Source: Polynucleobacter sp. UK-FUSCHL-C3
GTDB lineage: Bacteria > Pseudomonadota > Gammaproteobacteria > Burkholderiales > Burkholderiaceae
Assembly (NCBI RefSeq): GCF_040409815.1
Contig: NZ_CP099959.1
Coordinates: forward strand, 1,550,001 to 1,614,000
Direction of reading: 5' to 3'
Length of the DNA: 64,000 bases
In this document: piece by piece, positions 35,511-46,614 of the stretch
Numbering within the stretch: the stretch's first letter is position 1
Layout: every line of letters begins with the position of its first letter
Notes under the pieces: generated by a model
Databases searched by the model: none
Seen by the model: the letters and a program-made list of their open reading frames with translations, nothing else
Told to the model about the DNA's origin: nothing
Program-made: the position numbers and the translations under genes

Positions 35511-36974
35511 TTAAGGCTTTCGGCGTAATACTGCCCCGAAGAACCCGTCAGTTCCATGGATATGCGGCCAAACCTGCCACCAGGGCTTGGCATTACTGCT
35601 TCCCAGGGGTATTCCATCATATAAAAAATGTTGGCCAAGGGCTTCTGCTGCTGGCAAAACCTCGAATTCTGGGTGTTTTTCTAGAAAAAGTTCTACAAGT
35701 CCCTGATTTTCTTGATCTAAAAGACTGCAGGTTGCGTAGACCAAGCGACCACCCGGTTTTACTAATCGGCCTGCAGATTCCAGGATCGCTAGCTGAGTTT
35801 GGCCTAATTTCTTGATTTCCTCAGGAGTCTGACGCCACTTGAGGTCTGGATTACGCCGAATAGTTCCCAAACCACTGCAGGGGGCATCCACCAGCACCCG
35901 ATCAATCTTGCCAGCAAGGCGCTTAATCTTGGGATCGTTTTCACTATCAATCCAAACTAGATGAACATTTGATAAACCACTGCGCGCAAGACGTGGTTTT
36001 AGGTTTGCCAGTCGTCGCTCGGATGTATCAAAGGCATACAACCTACCTGTGCTTCGCATCATGGCGCCCAGAGCCAATGTCTTGCCGCCTGCGCCTGCAC
36101 AAAAATCTACCACCATCTCACCGCGTTTTGGGGCGAGCAGATGACACAGGATTTGACTACCCTCATCCTGCACTTCAAAGAGGCCATCCTTGAACCAGGT
36201 CGAGGTTTGCAAGGAAGGCTTTCCAAAGATGCGGATGCCATCTAAAGAATAGGGGGTTGGGATTGCCTCAAAGCGATTGGTGCTGGCATTTATTTGCGCA
36301 AGCAGATCGTCTCGATTAATCTTCATGGTATTGACACGCAAATCAAGGGGTGCGGGTTTCATAAGAGTCTCTGCTAATTGCTCACACCGCTCTTTACCAA
36401 GTGATTGAGTTAGTTCATTCCACAACCATTCTGGTAGATTATTTTTAATCATTGGGGCAAGTGCATTACGATCAACTTGTCCGTAACGCTGCAACCACTC
36501 AAACTCATCTGTTTGTAATACAAAGGCTAAATCTGCTAAGGCGCTTTCTAAGCGATTGCCCGATCCAAGCCCGCCCTCAGAGAGCGCTGAAACCAAGCCC
36601 AGCAAAGCTAGGCGACGTGCCTGCGGTCCACTACCGCTAGCTGCAAACTGCGAGAACTCGTTTTTACGTCGTAACACTGCGAAGGCAGCTTCTGCAATTA
36701 ATGCTCGATCTCGATTGCCTAATTTTGGGTTTGCTCGAAAGTAACGACTAACCACGCGATCCGCGGGTTGATTAAAAAGAAGTAATTCTGGAACGATGTG
36801 CTCTAGATGAAACGCGTGCTGGGGCAAAGCCTTAGCATGCGAATAATTTTTTTGCCCCTGGGGATTGATGGGCTCATTAGGTTTGGTGTTCTTTGCTTTT
36901 GCGTATTTCTTTTCTCCCGCCAGGCGCTTGGAAGACCCATACGATGCGGATGATTTTTTAGAAGTATTTTTCAT
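35511..36974 (-). CDS. rsmB: RsmB-family 16S rRNA (cytosine-5)-methyltransferase
   Basis: NOP2/Sun-family SAM methyltransferase, 487 aa, likely making m5C967 in 16S rRNA. It has a basic N-terminal tail, a NusB-like helical region, then the SAM fold VVDFCAGAGGKTLALGAM, the motif DAPCSGLGTIRRNPDLKW and the catalytic cysteine in YATCSLL. The start overlaps the purN stop (ATGA). Middle gene of purN-rsmB-desaturase. RsmB versus a close RsmF-like role is not fully decided; the NusB-like domain favours RsmB. Confidence 0.88.
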   Translation of the reverse strand: MKNTSKKSSASYGSSKRLAGEKKYAKAKNTKPNEPINPQGQKNYSHAKALPQHAFHLEHIVPELLLFNQPADRVVSRYFRANPKLGNRDRALIAEAAFAVLRRKNEFSQFAASGSGPQARRLALLGLVSALSEGGLGSGNRLESALADLAFVLQTDEFEWLQRYGQVDRNALAPMIKNNLPEWLWNELTQSLGKERCEQLAETLMKPAPLDLRVNTMKINRDDLLAQINASTNRFEAIPTPYSLDGIRIFGKPSLQTSTWFKDGLFEVQDEGSQILCHLLAPKRGEMVVDFCAGAGGKTLALGAMMRSTGRLYAFDTSERRLANLKPRLARSGLSNVHLVWIDSENDPKIKRLAGKIDRVLVDAPCSGLGTIRRNPDLKWRQTPEEIKKLGQTQLAILESAGRLVKPGGRLVYATCSLLDQENQGLVELFLEKHPEFEVLPAAEALGQHFLYDGIPLGSSNAKPWWQVWPHIHGTDGFFGAVLRRKP

Positions 36975-37603
36975 GTAAATGAGATGTACTGTGATTCAGG
37001 TGGATGGATATGCACAGTATTTCCCTCGATCTGTAAACGTTGGTTAATAAACCATTCAACCGCTAAAGGGTAAATGTAGTGTTCCATTTTTAAGACCCGT
37101 GCTGCCAAACGACTTGCATCATCATCGAGCAATATAGGGACCTCACCCTGACAAATGATAGGGCCCTCATCCACACCGGCACTCACAAAATGAACGGTAG
37201 CCCCATGCGTCGTATCGCCCGCCTCTAGAGCACTCTCATGCGTATGCAAACCGGGGTAACGTGGTAACAAGGATGGATGAATATTGATTATGCGGCCCTC
37301 ATAATGCTTGATAAAGGCTGGGGTGAGGATTCTCATAAAACCAGCCAAAATCAATAAATCGGCTCCATAGTGGTCAATTTCGTGAATTAGGGCCTTATCA
37401 AAAGCATCACGACTCGCAAAATCACGATGATTAAGCACTTGTGTGGAAATGCCCTGAGACCTAGCAAAATCAAGGCCCTTTGCCTCTGGATTATTACTAA
37501 TAACCCCTGTAAATCGAACATCCCATGACTTTGCAGTAGCGGTCTTGAAGATTGCTTCTAAATTAGAGCCCCGCCCAGAAATTAAGGAAACGATTGAATG
37601 CAT
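36971..37603 (-). CDS. purN: Phosphoribosylglycinamide formyltransferase PurN
   Basis: GAR transformylase, 210 aa, third step of purine synthesis using 10-formyl-THF. SGRGSNLEAI near the start binds the phosphate, INIHPSLLP carries the catalytic His, and GATVHFVSAGVDEGPII the Asp region. ATG 37603 is preferred to TTG 37612. On the minus strand TATATT ends seven bases before the ATG and there is no ribosome site. It diverges from ribF, 39 bases apart, and overlaps rsmB by four bases. Confidence 0.96.
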   Translation of the reverse strand: MHSIVSLISGRGSNLEAIFKTATAKSWDVRFTGVISNNPEAKGLDFARSQGISTQVLNHRDFASRDAFDKALIHEIDHYGADLLILAGFMRILTPAFIKHYEGRIINIHPSLLPRYPGLHTHESALEAGDTTHGATVHFVSAGVDEGPIICQGEVPILLDDDASRLAARVLKMEHYIYPLAVEWFINQRLQIEGNTVHIHPPESQYISFT

Positions 37604-37610
37604 GACCAAC

Positions 37611-37618
37611 AATATAAT
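37611..37618. promoter_or_regulatory. Overlapping -10 elements of purN and ribF
   Basis: AATATAAT contains TATATT on the minus strand (37611-37616, seven bases before the purN ATG) and TATAAT on the plus strand (37613-37618, upstream of ribF). The two would compete for polymerase. -35 boxes are weak on both sides. Confidence 0.45.
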
Positions 37619-37642
37619 TCAAGGTTAGCCTGAAAGCGAACT

Positions 37643-38596
37643 GTGAAGGTAATTCGACGTTTTTATTCATCCTCTACTCGCCCTCCCTGCGCCCTCACCA
37701 TTGGTAATTTTGATGGGGTTCATCGAGGACACCAAGCATTGCTCCAGCAATTGGTGCAAGGGACTCGTGCGCGCGAGCTATCTAGCTGCGTATTAACGTT
37801 TGAGCCTCATCCCCGCGAATTCTTCACCCCTAATGATGCACCACCCCGTATCCAAAATTTACGCGATAAGCTACTGGCATTAAAAAGTCTTGGTTTGGAC
37901 TCGATTGTGATTGCAGAATTCAATCAGGCATTTGCACGACTAAGCCCCACAGAATTTGTTACAGAGATCCTAGTGAAGCAACTCAACACTAAATGGATTT
38001 TTGTGGGTGATGATTTTTGTTATGGCGCCAAACGTGCTGGTAATTTTGCAAGCCTGAAGGCCGCTGGTCAACAATATGGATTTGAGGTCACCAGTATCTC
38101 TACGGTACTTCAGGAGAACGAAAGAATTTCAAGTTCTCTTGTGCGCCGCGCTCTTGAAAAAGGCGACATGCTACTAGCCAGTAGCTTGCTTGGTCGCCCC
38201 TTCTCTATTTCTGGTCATGTCTTGTATGGCAAACAATTAGGACGTCAACTGGGTTTCCCTACACTCAATCTTTCAGTATCGACCCTGCGGCGCTCCCATC
38301 AACCAGTTACTAGCGGTATTTTTGTGGCTCAGGTTCATGGTCTTGCCAAAGAAGCTCTGCCAGCAGTGGCTAGCCTAGGCGTTCGCCCATCTGTAGAGAG
38401 TTCTGGGGAAGTCTTATTAGAGGCCCATGTATTTAATTTCAATCAATCGGTGTATGGGAAATTAGTTTGCGTAGAATTGCTAGAGCGACTGCATGAAGAG
38501 CGGAAATACCCTGATCTAAAAACCTTACAAGCTGCAATCCAACATGATGCGCAAATGGCGCGCGATTATTTTCATAAGAAAAATATGTATGTCTGA
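37643..38596 (+). CDS. ribF: Bifunctional riboflavin kinase/FAD synthetase RibF
   Basis: RibF, 317 aa: phosphorylates riboflavin to FMN and adenylates it to FAD. The N-terminal nucleotidyltransferase motif [16 protein letters not shown] is at about 19-34 and the C-terminal kinase half has [14 protein letters not shown] and [11 protein letters not shown]. Start is GTG 37643; no strong ribosome site is seen. Its end overlaps the ileS start by eight bases (ATGTCTGA). ribF-ileS-lspA is a widely conserved order. Confidence 0.95.
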   Translation: MKVIRRFYSSSTRPPCALTIGNFDGVHRGHQALLQQLVQGTRARELSSCVLTFEPHPREFFTPNDAPPRIQNLRDKLLALKSLGLDSIVIAEFNQAFARLSPTEFVTEILVKQLNTKWIFVGDDFCYGAKRAGNFASLKAAGQQYGFEVTSISTVLQENERISSSLVRRALEKGDMLLASSLLGRPFSISGHVLYGKQLGRQLGFPTLNLSVSTLRRSHQPVTSGIFVAQVHGLAKEALPAVASLGVRPSVESSGEVLLEAHVFNFNQSVYGKLVCVELLERLHEERKYPDLKTLQAAIQHDAQMARDYFHKKNMYV

Positions 38597-41453
38597 CAAA
38601 TCCTCTGCTTACCCCGTTAATCTCCTTGAGACCTCATTCCCCATGCGTGGAGATTTGCCTAAGCGTGAGCCACAATGGGTTGAAGAGTGGCAACGCAATA
38701 AAGTGTACGAAGCGATCCGCTCGGCTCATGCGGGCGAACCTAGTTTCATCCTTCACGATGGCCCCCCTTATGCCAATGGTGATATTCATATTGGTCACGC
38801 AGTCAATAAAATCCTTAAGGACATGATTGTCAAGTCACGTTGGCTAATGGGCTTTGACGCAATTTATGTGCCAGGCTGGGATTGCCATGGTATGCCCATT
38901 GAGATCCAAATAGAAAAACAATTTGGTAAGAATTTACCCACTGCCCAAGTGCAAGCCAAGGCACGTGAGTATGCAAAAGAACAGGTTGCAAAACAGAAAA
39001 AAGATTTTCAACGTCTTGGTGTCTTAGGCGAGTGGGATGAGCCTTATCTCACTATGGACTTTCAAAACGAGGCTGATGAGATCCGCGCTCTAGGAGAAAT
39101 CTGGAAGAAGGGGTATGTATTCCGGGGACTAAAACCTGTTAATTGGTGCTTTGATTGCGGCTCCGCGCTCGCTGAAGCGGAAGTAGAGTATCTAGATAAA
39201 ACCGATCCTGCCGTTGATGTGGGCTTTGCCTTTGATACGGCGCAGTTAAATTCATTAGCAAATGCTTTTAGATTAAAAGAGCTTCCCAATAAACCGGGTA
39301 TGGCGGTCATTTGGACTACAACACCTTGGACCTTACCTGCCAATCAAGCGCTTAATGCACATCCCGATCTGGAATACGCCTTGGTCGAGACGCAAAAGCA
39401 AATCCTGCTACTTGCTCAAGACCGTGTCAAAGAATGTCTGGAGCAATATGGTTTTGAAGGGAAAGTTCTAGGTACCTGTAAAGGTAAGGCCCTTGAGGGT
39501 ATCTCTTTCTGGCACCCTCTAGCCAGCCTAGACCCGGGGTATAAACGATTGGCACCCATTTACTTAGCAGAGTATGTCACCTTAGACACGGGTACCGGCT
39601 TAGTTCACTGTGCGCCTGCCTACGGTGAGGAAGATTTCAAATCCTGTAAAACAAATGGCTTAGCGGATCAAGACATCATAAATCCTGTTATGGGTGATGG
39701 TGTTTATGCATCATCATTGCCCCTGTTTGCTGGGCAGCATATTTGGAAAGCAAATACCAATATTGTTAAAGCCCTAGAGCAAGCGGGTAGCCTTGTTAAG
39801 AATAAGTCGTATACGCACTCTTATATGCATTGCTGGCGTCATAAAACGCCCATTATTTATCGTGCTACCTCCCAGTGGTTTGCCAGTATGGATAAAAAAC
39901 CATCGGATGGGAAAGCATCTCTTCGTGAAACAGCACTTGCTGGTATTGAAAGCACTCTCTTTTATCCAGCCTGGGGTAAACAACGTCTTCATAGCATGAT
40001 TGCAAACCGCCCCGATTGGACCCTATCGCGCCAACGGCAATGGGGTGTTCCCATGGCATTCCTAATCCATAAAGAAACGGGTGAGCCCCATCCGCGCACT
40101 CCAGAACTTCTAGAAAAGATTGCTCAACTCGTTGAGAAGGGTGGTATCGAGGCCTGGCAAGCTTTAGATCTTGCCGATTTAATTGGTGATGAATCTAAGC
40201 ATTATGAAAAAAACCGAGATACCTTAGATGTTTGGTTTGACTCTGGCACTACGCACTGGCACGTTATACGGGGCTCACATCGTGCTGCCCTCTACCGTAA
40301 AGAAAGTGAAGGTGAGGCTGGTCGCTGGGCTGATTTATACCTAGAGGGTTCTGATCAACACCGTGGCTGGTTTCATTCATCCTTATTAACGGGTGCGATG
40401 CTAGATGGCAAGCCTCCGTATAAAGCACTTCTTACCCACGGCTTCACGGTTGATGGTCAGGGTCGCAAGATGAGTAAATCGGTCGGCAATGTCATTGCTC
40501 CGCAACAGGTAGCCGATAAATTAGGCGCTGAGATCATTCGACTTTGGGTTGCCTCAACCGATTACTCCGGAGAGATGTCGATCTCTGATGAAATATTAAA
40601 ACGTGTGGTTGAGAGCTATCGTCGTATGCGTAATACCTTACGCTTTCTGCTTGCTAATCTCACAGACTTTGATCCAAAGAGTCATTCAATGCCAGTATCC
40701 GATTGGCTTGAGATGGATCGTTACAGTCTAGCGCTTGCAGCAGATTTACAAAAAACCATTGAGGCTCATTACCGTAACTATGAGTTTCATCCAGCTGTAT
40801 CGAAAATACTTGGTTTCTGCTCTGAGGATTTGGGAGGCTTTTATTTAGATATCCTGAAAGATCGCCTTTATACAATGGCGCCCAACTCGCCAGGTCGTCG
40901 CTCCGCACAAAATGCACTATTTCATATCACGCAGCATTTACTCAAATGGCTATCGCCCTTCTTAAGCTTTACTGCTGAAGAAGCATGGCAGTCTTATCCC
41001 CACTTTGCCAAACAGCCCAAGAGCCCCTCGATCTTCACCGAGCAATTTGGGTCATTCCCAGATATTGCCAACCAAAATGAGCTACTCCAAAAATGGCAAC
41101 GGATTCGTGAGATTCGTTCTGAGATTACCAAAGCCATTGAAGTAGAACGCGAGGCAGGAAAAATTGGGTCTTCTTTGCAAGCAGAATTAAGTATCGAGGT
41201 GGCAGCATCCGACTTTGCACTACTCAACTCACTTGGAGTTGATCTGCGGTTTGTCACAATCACCTCTAAAGCAGAGATCACTCAATCTAACAGTAATGCA
41301 ATGGCTATTACTGTTAAACCAAGCACCGCTCAAAAATGCGCGCGCTGCTGGCACCATACAAGCGATGTTGGATCACACTCCGAGCACCCTGACATTTGTG
41401 GTCGCTGCATCAGCAACCTCTATGGCGAGGGCGAGAAACGCCAATTTGTATAA
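38589..41453 (+). CDS. ileS: Isoleucine-tRNA ligase
   Basis: Class I isoleucyl-tRNA synthetase, 954 aa. HIGH is at 67-70 (DIHIGHAV), the CP1 editing domain follows with [11 protein letters not shown], and KMSKSVG is near residue 626. The C-terminus has a zinc site with two CxxC pairs, CARCWHH and CGRC, typical of the bacterial form sensitive to mupirocin. The start is ATG 38589 overlapping ribF; the frame extends 15 codons further inside ribF. lspA follows two bases after the stop. Confidence 0.98.
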   Translation: MSDKSSAYPVNLLETSFPMRGDLPKREPQWVEEWQRNKVYEAIRSAHAGEPSFILHDGPPYANGDIHIGHAVNKILKDMIVKSRWLMGFDAIYVPGWDCHGMPIEIQIEKQFGKNLPTAQVQAKAREYAKEQVAKQKKDFQRLGVLGEWDEPYLTMDFQNEADEIRALGEIWKKGYVFRGLKPVNWCFDCGSALAEAEVEYLDKTDPAVDVGFAFDTAQLNSLANAFRLKELPNKPGMAVIWTTTPWTLPANQALNAHPDLEYALVETQKQILLLAQDRVKECLEQYGFEGKVLGTCKGKALEGISFWHPLASLDPGYKRLAPIYLAEYVTLDTGTGLVHCAPAYGEEDFKSCKTNGLADQDIINPVMGDGVYASSLPLFAGQHIWKANTNIVKALEQAGSLVKNKSYTHSYMHCWRHKTPIIYRATSQWFASMDKKPSDGKASLRETALAGIESTLFYPAWGKQRLHSMIANRPDWTLSRQRQWGVPMAFLIHKETGEPHPRTPELLEKIAQLVEKGGIEAWQALDLADLIGDESKHYEKNRDTLDVWFDSGTTHWHVIRGSHRAALYRKESEGEAGRWADLYLEGSDQHRGWFHSSLLTGAMLDGKPPYKALLTHGFTVDGQGRKMSKSVGNVIAPQQVADKLGAEIIRLWVASTDYSGEMSISDEILKRVVESYRRMRNTLRFLLANLTDFDPKSHSMPVSDWLEMDRYSLALAADLQKTIEAHYRNYEFHPAVSKILGFCSEDLGGFYLDILKDRLYTMAPNSPGRRSAQNALFHITQHLLKWLSPFLSFTAEEAWQSYPHFAKQPKSPSIFTEQFGSFPDIANQNELLQKWQRIREIRSEITKAIEVEREAGKIGSSLQAELSIEVAASDFALLNSLGVDLRFVTITSKAEITQSNSNAMAITVKPSTAQKCARCWHHTSDVGSHSEHPDICGRCISNLYGEGEKRQFV

Positions 41454-41455
41454 CT

Positions 41456-41953
41456 ATGGATAAATATCAAAGCCCCAATGGATCAACTCGGTGGTATCTC
41501 GTACTAGCCTTGCTGATCCTCATAGTTGACCAAATTACCAAATGGTGGGCACAAATCAGTCTGCCCATGGGTCAAGCACTTGCGGTGACTGATTTTTTGA
41601 ACTGGTTTCTCATTTATAACCCTGGGGCTGCATTCTCATTTTTATCCCAAGCAGGAGGCTGGCAACGCTGGTTTTTTACCATCGTCGGGATCCTTGCTGC
41701 TGTGGTCATTATTTGGCTCCTCCAAAAAAATACACACGATCGTTCATTTTGTATCGCCCTCTCACTAATCCTGGGCGGTGCTATTGGCAATGTGCTGGAT
41801 CGCCTTTTGTATGGGGCTGTAGTCGACTTTATCGATGTGCACTATCAAGGTTGGCATTGGCCTGCATTTAATATCGCTGACAGTGCCATCTCTATTGGTG
41901 CTACATTAATCGTTATCAACGAGATTAAGCGTGCCATTACGCAACGCAGCTAG
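41456..41953 (+). CDS. lspA: Lipoprotein signal peptidase LspA
   Basis: Signal peptidase II, 165 aa, four membrane segments; cleaves signal peptides of prolipoproteins after lipidation. The catalytic aspartates are in GNVLDRL and FNIADSAIS. Start ATG 41456, two bases after ileS, so coupled. The LivK lipoprotein encoded in this window is a likely substrate. Confidence 0.97.
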   Translation: MDKYQSPNGSTRWYLVLALLILIVDQITKWWAQISLPMGQALAVTDFLNWFLIYNPGAAFSFLSQAGGWQRWFFTIVGILAAVVIIWLLQKNTHDRSFCIALSLILGGAIGNVLDRLLYGAVVDFIDVHYQGWHWPAFNIADSAISIGATLIVINEIKRAITQRS

Positions 41954-41971
41954 TCTTACTGAAAGATCGGA

Positions 41972-43186
41972 ATGGATGCAATGGCTTCCTTAGCAAATAA
42001 AAAAATTGTGTTGGGGATCTCTGGTGGGATCGCTGCCTATAAATCAGCAGAGCTGGCTCGTGCCTTAATACAAGAAGGCGCTCAGGTTCAGGTGGTGATG
42101 ACCGAAGCTGCACAGCAATTTATTACTCCCGTAACACTGCAAGCTCTCACGGGGCAATCGGTATACACCAATCAATGGGATGGTCGCATTGCCAATAACA
42201 TGGCACATATTGAACTCTCTCGCCAAGCGGATGCAATCCTAATCGCACCAGCAAGTGCCGATTTAATGGCTAAACTTTCTTTAGGTCTTGCAGACGATCT
42301 TTTGAGCACGCTATGCCTCGCTCGCGACTGCCCACTTCTGATCGCTCCTGCCATGAATCTACAAATGTGGGCCCATCCCGCAACCCAACGAAGTCTTGAA
42401 CGTCTTAACAAAGATGGTGTTATGGTCTTAGGTCCTGGGAGCGGTGATCAAGCCTGCGGAGAGGTCGGCTTAGGTCGCATGCTTGAGCCCTCCGAAATCT
42501 GTGAGCAATTGATTGCTTTCTTTCAGCCTCAGGTTCTCAAAAATAAACGGGTGCTTATTACGGCTGGCCCCACCTTTGAGGCGATTGATCCAGTTCGCGG
42601 CATCACGAACCTTAGCTCAGGCAAGATGGGCTTTGCGGTAGCGCAAGCAGCTGTTGAGGCTGGCGCCCAAGTGCATCTGATTGCTGGTCCCTGCGATCTA
42701 GCTACCCCCCTCGTCAGTAGTGGAAGAATTTTGCGTACTAATGTCACTAGTGGCGAAGAAATGTATCAAGCAGTATTAGATTCGGCAACCTGTGATGTAT
42801 TTTTTGCTGTTGCGGCCGTAGCTGACTGGACGATTGCGAATCGCACCAAACAAAAGATTAAGCGTCAAGAACAAACTGATCTCGATTTACAATTTCGCTC
42901 TAATCCTGACATTTTGTTAGAAATGGCGAAAATTGCTAAACGCAAATCCAAACCCTATTGTGTTGGTTTTGCTGCCGAGACCGATCGGCTTGGTAAGCAT
43001 TGCAAAGAAAAGCGGGTTCGCAAAGGTATCCCGATGATCGTTGGCAATATTGGGCCTGCAACCTTCGGCTTAGATACGAACGAGATTTTAGTGGTGGATG
43101 AAAAAGGCAGTAAAAACTTGGGGCGAGCGAGTAAGCTCGATCTGGCCCGACGTCTGATTGCGATTGTGGCAACCCGTATTTCGTAA
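41972..43186 (+). CDS. coaBC: Phosphopantothenoylcysteine decarboxylase/synthetase CoaBC
   Basis: Bifunctional flavoprotein, 404 aa, for two steps of coenzyme A synthesis. The N-terminal CoaC half has [15 protein letters not shown], the active-site histidine region NMAHIELS, and PAMN. The C-terminal CoaB half has [25 protein letters not shown] and AAVADW. ATG 41972 or ATG 41981 are both possible starts. It lies between lspA and dut, as coaBC-dut usually does. panB in this window serves the upstream part of the same pathway. Confidence 0.95.
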   Translation: MDAMASLANKKIVLGISGGIAAYKSAELARALIQEGAQVQVVMTEAAQQFITPVTLQALTGQSVYTNQWDGRIANNMAHIELSRQADAILIAPASADLMAKLSLGLADDLLSTLCLARDCPLLIAPAMNLQMWAHPATQRSLERLNKDGVMVLGPGSGDQACGEVGLGRMLEPSEICEQLIAFFQPQVLKNKRVLITAGPTFEAIDPVRGITNLSSGKMGFAVAQAAVEAGAQVHLIAGPCDLATPLVSSGRILRTNVTSGEEMYQAVLDSATCDVFFAVAAVADWTIANRTKQKIKRQEQTDLDLQFRSNPDILLEMAKIAKRKSKPYCVGFAAETDRLGKHCKEKRVRKGIPMIVGNIGPATFGLDTNEILVVDEKGSKNLGRASKLDLARRLIAIVATRIS

Positions 43187-43196
43187 AGGATCTTCA

Positions 43197-43646
43197 GTGC
43201 AAGTACTTCAAGTCAAAATACTCGACGAGCGGATGCGCTCACAAATGCCAAGTTACGGGACCCCTGGTAGTGCGGGATTAGATCTGCGCGCTTGCATTGA
43301 TCAATCCATTGAGTTAGTCCCTGGCAAAACAGAGTTAATCCCAACCGGTCTTGCGATTTATATTGAAGACCCACGTTATGCGGCGATGATCTTGCCACGC
43401 TCAGGACTTGGTCATAAACACGGAATTGTCTTAGGTAATTTGGTGGGCTTAATCGACTCTGATTATCAGGGTCCATTAATGGTGAGCGCCTGGAATCGCA
43501 GCACAACTCCATTCAAACTGGAGCCGATGGAACGCTTAGCGCAATTAGTCATCGTTCCTGTGCAACAAGTGGAATTAAAAATCGTGCCTGAGTTTGTCAG
43601 CAGCACCCGCGGCAGTGGCGGATTTGGAAGTACTGGACGCGGATAA
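43197..43646 (+). CDS. dut: Deoxyuridine 5'-triphosphate nucleotidohydrolase
   Basis: dUTPase, 149 aa, cleaves dUTP to dUMP and pyrophosphate, keeping uracil out of DNA. Motifs seen in order: [48 protein letters not shown], and the C-terminal [12 protein letters not shown] that closes the trimeric active site. Start is GTG 43197 with AAGGA upstream; the frame is open into coaBC but the family start fits GTG. The stop codon sits in the loop of a long inverted repeat. Confidence 0.96.
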   Translation: MQVLQVKILDERMRSQMPSYGTPGSAGLDLRACIDQSIELVPGKTELIPTGLAIYIEDPRYAAMILPRSGLGHKHGIVLGNLVGLIDSDYQGPLMVSAWNRSTTPFKLEPMERLAQLVIVPVQQVELKIVPEFVSSTRGSGGFGSTGRG

Positions 43647-43663
43647 ATCCGCATCCAGTCTTC
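43632..43663 (+). terminator. Inverted repeat containing the dut stop codon
   Basis: Arms 43632-43644 and 43647-43659 are 13 bases long with one mismatch (ACTGGACGCGGAT / ATCCGCATCCAGT), separated by AA, and followed by a T-rich stretch. The dut TAA at 43644-43646 is at the tip. It separates dut from convergent clpA. Confidence 0.6.
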
Positions 43664-43664
43664 A

Positions 43665-45974
43665 TTAAATCTCTTCTACCGGTTCAGCACTGGCTTTATT
43701 AGCTCTACTTGGTGGAGTATTCGATGATTGAATATCGAGCTTAACCTTACCTTCATCATCAATATCAACCAGCACTGATCCACCGTGGGCTAAACGACCA
43801 AATAGCAGCTCGTCAGCCAAGGCTTTGCGTACAGTATCTTGAATGATTCGCTGCATTGGTCTAGCTCCCATCAATGGGTCAAAGCCATGTTTTGCTAAGT
43901 AGGCACGCAATGCAGGACCAAAGACAGCATCCACTTTCTTCTCATGCAACTGTTCTTCAAGTTGCATCAAGAACTTATCAACTACCCGCATGATGATTGA
44001 TTCATCCAAGGCCTTGAAGGATACGATTGCATCTAAACGGTTACGGAACTCTGGGGTGAAGAACTTCTTGATATCAGCCATCTCATCACCCTGCTCACGG
44101 GCATTAGTAAAGCCCATGGTTGACTTCTGCATAGCCTCGGCACCCGCATTAGTAGTCATGATGATGATGACATTTCGGAAATCAGTTTTGCGCCCATTGT
44201 TATCGGTCAAGGTGCCATGATCCATCACCTGTAACAGAATATTGAAAATATCCGGATGTGCTTTTTCGATCTCATCTAGCAATAAGACGCAATGGGGTTT
44301 CTTAGAAACCGCTTCGGTTAAAAGGCCGCCTTGGTCAAAGCCCACATAACCTGGGGGCGCCCCGATCAAGCGACTGACCGCATGACGCTCCATATACTCA
44401 GACATATCAAAGCGCAACAGCTCGATACCCATAATGAATGCAAGCTGTTTAGCAACCTCTGTCTTTCCGACCCCAGTAGGTCCAGAGAACAAGAATGAGC
44501 CGATCGGGCGATCAACCTTACCCAAGCCAGCCCGGGTCATCTTAATAGCGCTGGCTAAAGCTTCAATCGCAGGATCTTGACCAAACACGACGCTCTTGAT
44601 ATCGCGATCTAGGGTCTGTAATTTACTGCGATCATCCACCGATACCGATTGCGGCGGAATACGTGCAATCTTTGCAACAATTTCCTCGATCTCTTGGCGA
44701 CTAATGGTCTTCTTTTGCTTTGACTTGGGCAAGATGCGCTGAGCAGCACCTGCTTCATCAATGACATCAATCGCTTTGTCAGGCAAATGTCGATCATTGA
44801 TATAGCGCGAGGATAGTTCGGCAGCGGCGACCAAGGCTGCGCTTGCATACTTAACACCATGGTGTTCTTCGAAACGGGATTTCAAGCCACGCAAAATTTG
44901 TACTGTCTGATCTACGGTAGGCTCAACCACATCCACCTTCTGGAAACGTCGAGATAGCGCTGCATCTTTCTCAAAAATGCCACGGTACTCGGTAAAGGTA
45001 GTTGCCCCAATGCACTTTAAAGTACCGCTTGATAAAGCAGGCTTCAATAGATTACTGGCATCGAGAGTACCTCCAGATGCTGCGCCCGCACCAATCAAGG
45101 TATGAATTTCATCGATGAAGAGGACCCCATGGGCGTTATCTTTTAATGATTTAAGAACACTCTTGAGACGTTGCTCAAAATCCCCACGGTATTTAGTGCC
45201 GGCAAGCAAGGCACCCATGTCTAAAGAATAGACCGTGGCGTTCGCCAAAATATCAGGCACCTCTCCCTTGGTAATTCTCCAGGCCAGTCCTTCGGCAATC
45301 GCGGTTTTGCCAACACCCGCCTCACCCACCAACAGTGGGTTATTTTTACGACGACGGCATAAGACCTGGATCACACGCTCCACTTCACTATCACGACCGA
45401 TCAATGGGTCGATCTTGCCTTGGCGAGCAAGGGCGTTAAGATTTTGTGTAAATTGATCTAAGGGGCTTTCTTTGCCACCACTCGCTGCCTCTTCGGCATC
45501 AGGGCTGGCCTCAGCCGCTTTGGCGGGCTCGGTATTATCTTTACGAACGCCATGACTAATGAAGTTGACTACATCCAAACGGGTAACCCCTTGCTGTTGC
45601 AAGAAATACACCGCATGTGAATCTTTCTCGCCAAAGATAGCTACGAGCACATTGGCGCCCGTGACCTCTTTTTTACCATTCGAGGTTGATTGGACATGCA
45701 TGATGGCACGTTGAATGACCCGCTGAAATCCTAAGGTTGGCTGCGTATCGACCTCTTCAGTTCCTGGGACCACCGGCGTGTTGTCATTGATAAAATTCTT
45801 GAGTTGTGAGCGCAACTCAGCAATATTTACGGCACAAGCCTTCAAAACCTCAACCGAGGTCGCGTTATCCAGCAATGCCGATAGAAGATGCTCAACGGTG
45901 ATGAACTCGTGGCGAGCTGCTCTCGCATCCACAAAAGCCATGTGTAAGCTTACTTCTAGTTCTTGAGCAATCAT
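43665..45974 (-). CDS. clpA: ATP-dependent Clp protease ATP-binding subunit ClpA
   Basis: Hsp100 unfoldase, 769 aa, that feeds substrates to ClpP. An N-terminal double Clp-N repeat (about 1-140) is followed by two AAA+ modules with [15 protein letters not shown] and [15 protein letters not shown]alker A motifs. The ClpP-binding loop is likely in the second module. GGAGGAAGC precedes the ATG, which overlaps the clpS stop (ATGA), the usual clpS-clpA operon. Length is near the E. coli protein (758). Confidence 0.97.
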   Translation of the reverse strand: MIAQELEVSLHMAFVDARAARHEFITVEHLLSALLDNATSVEVLKACAVNIAELRSQLKNFINDNTPVVPGTEEVDTQPTLGFQRVIQRAIMHVQSTSNGKKEVTGANVLVAIFGEKDSHAVYFLQQQGVTRLDVVNFISHGVRKDNTEPAKAAEASPDAEEAASGGKESPLDQFTQNLNALARQGKIDPLIGRDSEVERVIQVLCRRRKNNPLLVGEAGVGKTAIAEGLAWRITKGEVPDILANATVYSLDMGALLAGTKYRGDFEQRLKSVLKSLKDNAHGVLFIDEIHTLIGAGAASGGTLDASNLLKPALSSGTLKCIGATTFTEYRGIFEKDAALSRRFQKVDVVEPTVDQTVQILRGLKSRFEEHHGVKYASAALVAAAELSSRYINDRHLPDKAIDVIDEAGAAQRILPKSKQKKTISRQEIEEIVAKIARIPPQSVSVDDRSKLQTLDRDIKSVVFGQDPAIEALASAIKMTRAGLGKVDRPIGSFLFSGPTGVGKTEVAKQLAFIMGIELLRFDMSEYMERHAVSRLIGAPPGYVGFDQGGLLTEAVSKKPHCVLLLDEIEKAHPDIFNILLQVMDHGTLTDNNGRKTDFRNVIIIMTTNAGAEAMQKSTMGFTNAREQGDEMADIKKFFTPEFRNRLDAIVSFKALDESIIMRVVDKFLMQLEEQLHEKKVDAVFGPALRAYLAKHGFDPLMGARPMQRIIQDTVRKALADELLFGRLAHGGSVLVDIDDEGKVKLDIQSSNTPPSRANKASAEPVEEI

Positions 45975-46318
45975 GCTTCCTCCATAGTGCACTGCAAGGG
46001 GTGGCCCGCTTCACGGGAACGTTCTATTACTTGATGTACTTTAGTGGAAGCTACATCGCGGGTAAAGATACCGCATACACCTTTACCAGCAAGATGCACT
46101 TGCAACATGATTCGCGTTGCTGTCTCTTGGTCTTTATTGAAATACTCTTGAATAACCATCACCACAAACTCCATAGGGGTGTAGTCATCATTCAATAGCA
46201 TGACTTTGTACATGGCAGGCACCTTGACTTTCTCAGCTTGCCGTTCCAGTAAAGCCGTATCTTCCTTATACGGGATTACTGGATTTCCTCCAGGAGGTGT
46301 TTTGGGGTTTTGACTCAT
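45971..46318 (-). CDS. clpS: ClpS adaptor of the N-end rule pathway
   Basis: ClpS, 115 aa, delivers N-degron proteins to Clp[19 protein letters not shown] is the hallmark, forming the N-degron pocket. ATG 46318 is preferred; ATG 46327 in frame overlaps the -10 TAGAAT. On the minus strand TTGGCC, 18 bases, TAGAAT and seven bases lead to the ATG, with no ribosome site. Divergent from the cold-shock gene. Confidence 0.95.
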   Translation of the reverse strand: MSQNPKTPPGGNPVIPYKEDTALLERQAEKVKVPAMYKVMLLNDDYTPMEFVVMVIQEYFNKDQETATRIMLQVHLAGKGVCGIFTRDVASTKVHQVIERSREAGHPLQCTMEEA

Positions 46319-46325
46319 TAGAGCC

Positions 46326-46355
46326 ATTCTAACCACACAGAAAAAATTCGGCCAA
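46326..46355 (-). promoter_or_regulatory. Candidate leaderless promoter of clpSA
   Basis: On the minus strand TTGGCC (46350-46355), 18-base spacer, TAGAAT (46326-46331), then seven bases to the clpS ATG. Confidence 0.55.
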
Positions 46356-46463
46356 AATTGGTTTTTACTTTACGAAAATCCCTGAAAAACAAGGCATTTT
46401 TGTCATATTGGGGTAATTTTTATAAAAAAAGGGGGTTTTCACGTGTTATTCGGTCATATTTCC

Positions 46464-46492
46464 TTGACACCCCTTTAAAAAGGGCAAACAAT
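46464..46492 (+). promoter_or_regulatory. Candidate promoter of the cold-shock gene
   Basis: TTGACA at 46464-46469, a 17-base spacer, and AACAAT at 46487-46492. It predicts a leader of about 115 bases before the ATG at 46615. The leader carries three GTGGTGT copies (46500, 46543, 46561). Confidence 0.6.
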
Positions 46493-46614
46493 CGACCTTG
46501 TGGTGTCTTTCTCGTATGAGATTTACCTGCATTAGGCGTGTTGTGGTGTGAGACCAATAAGTGGTGTTTCTTCGCTTCACGGTTGTTTTTAAAGATTTTT
46601 GTAATGGAGTTCGC

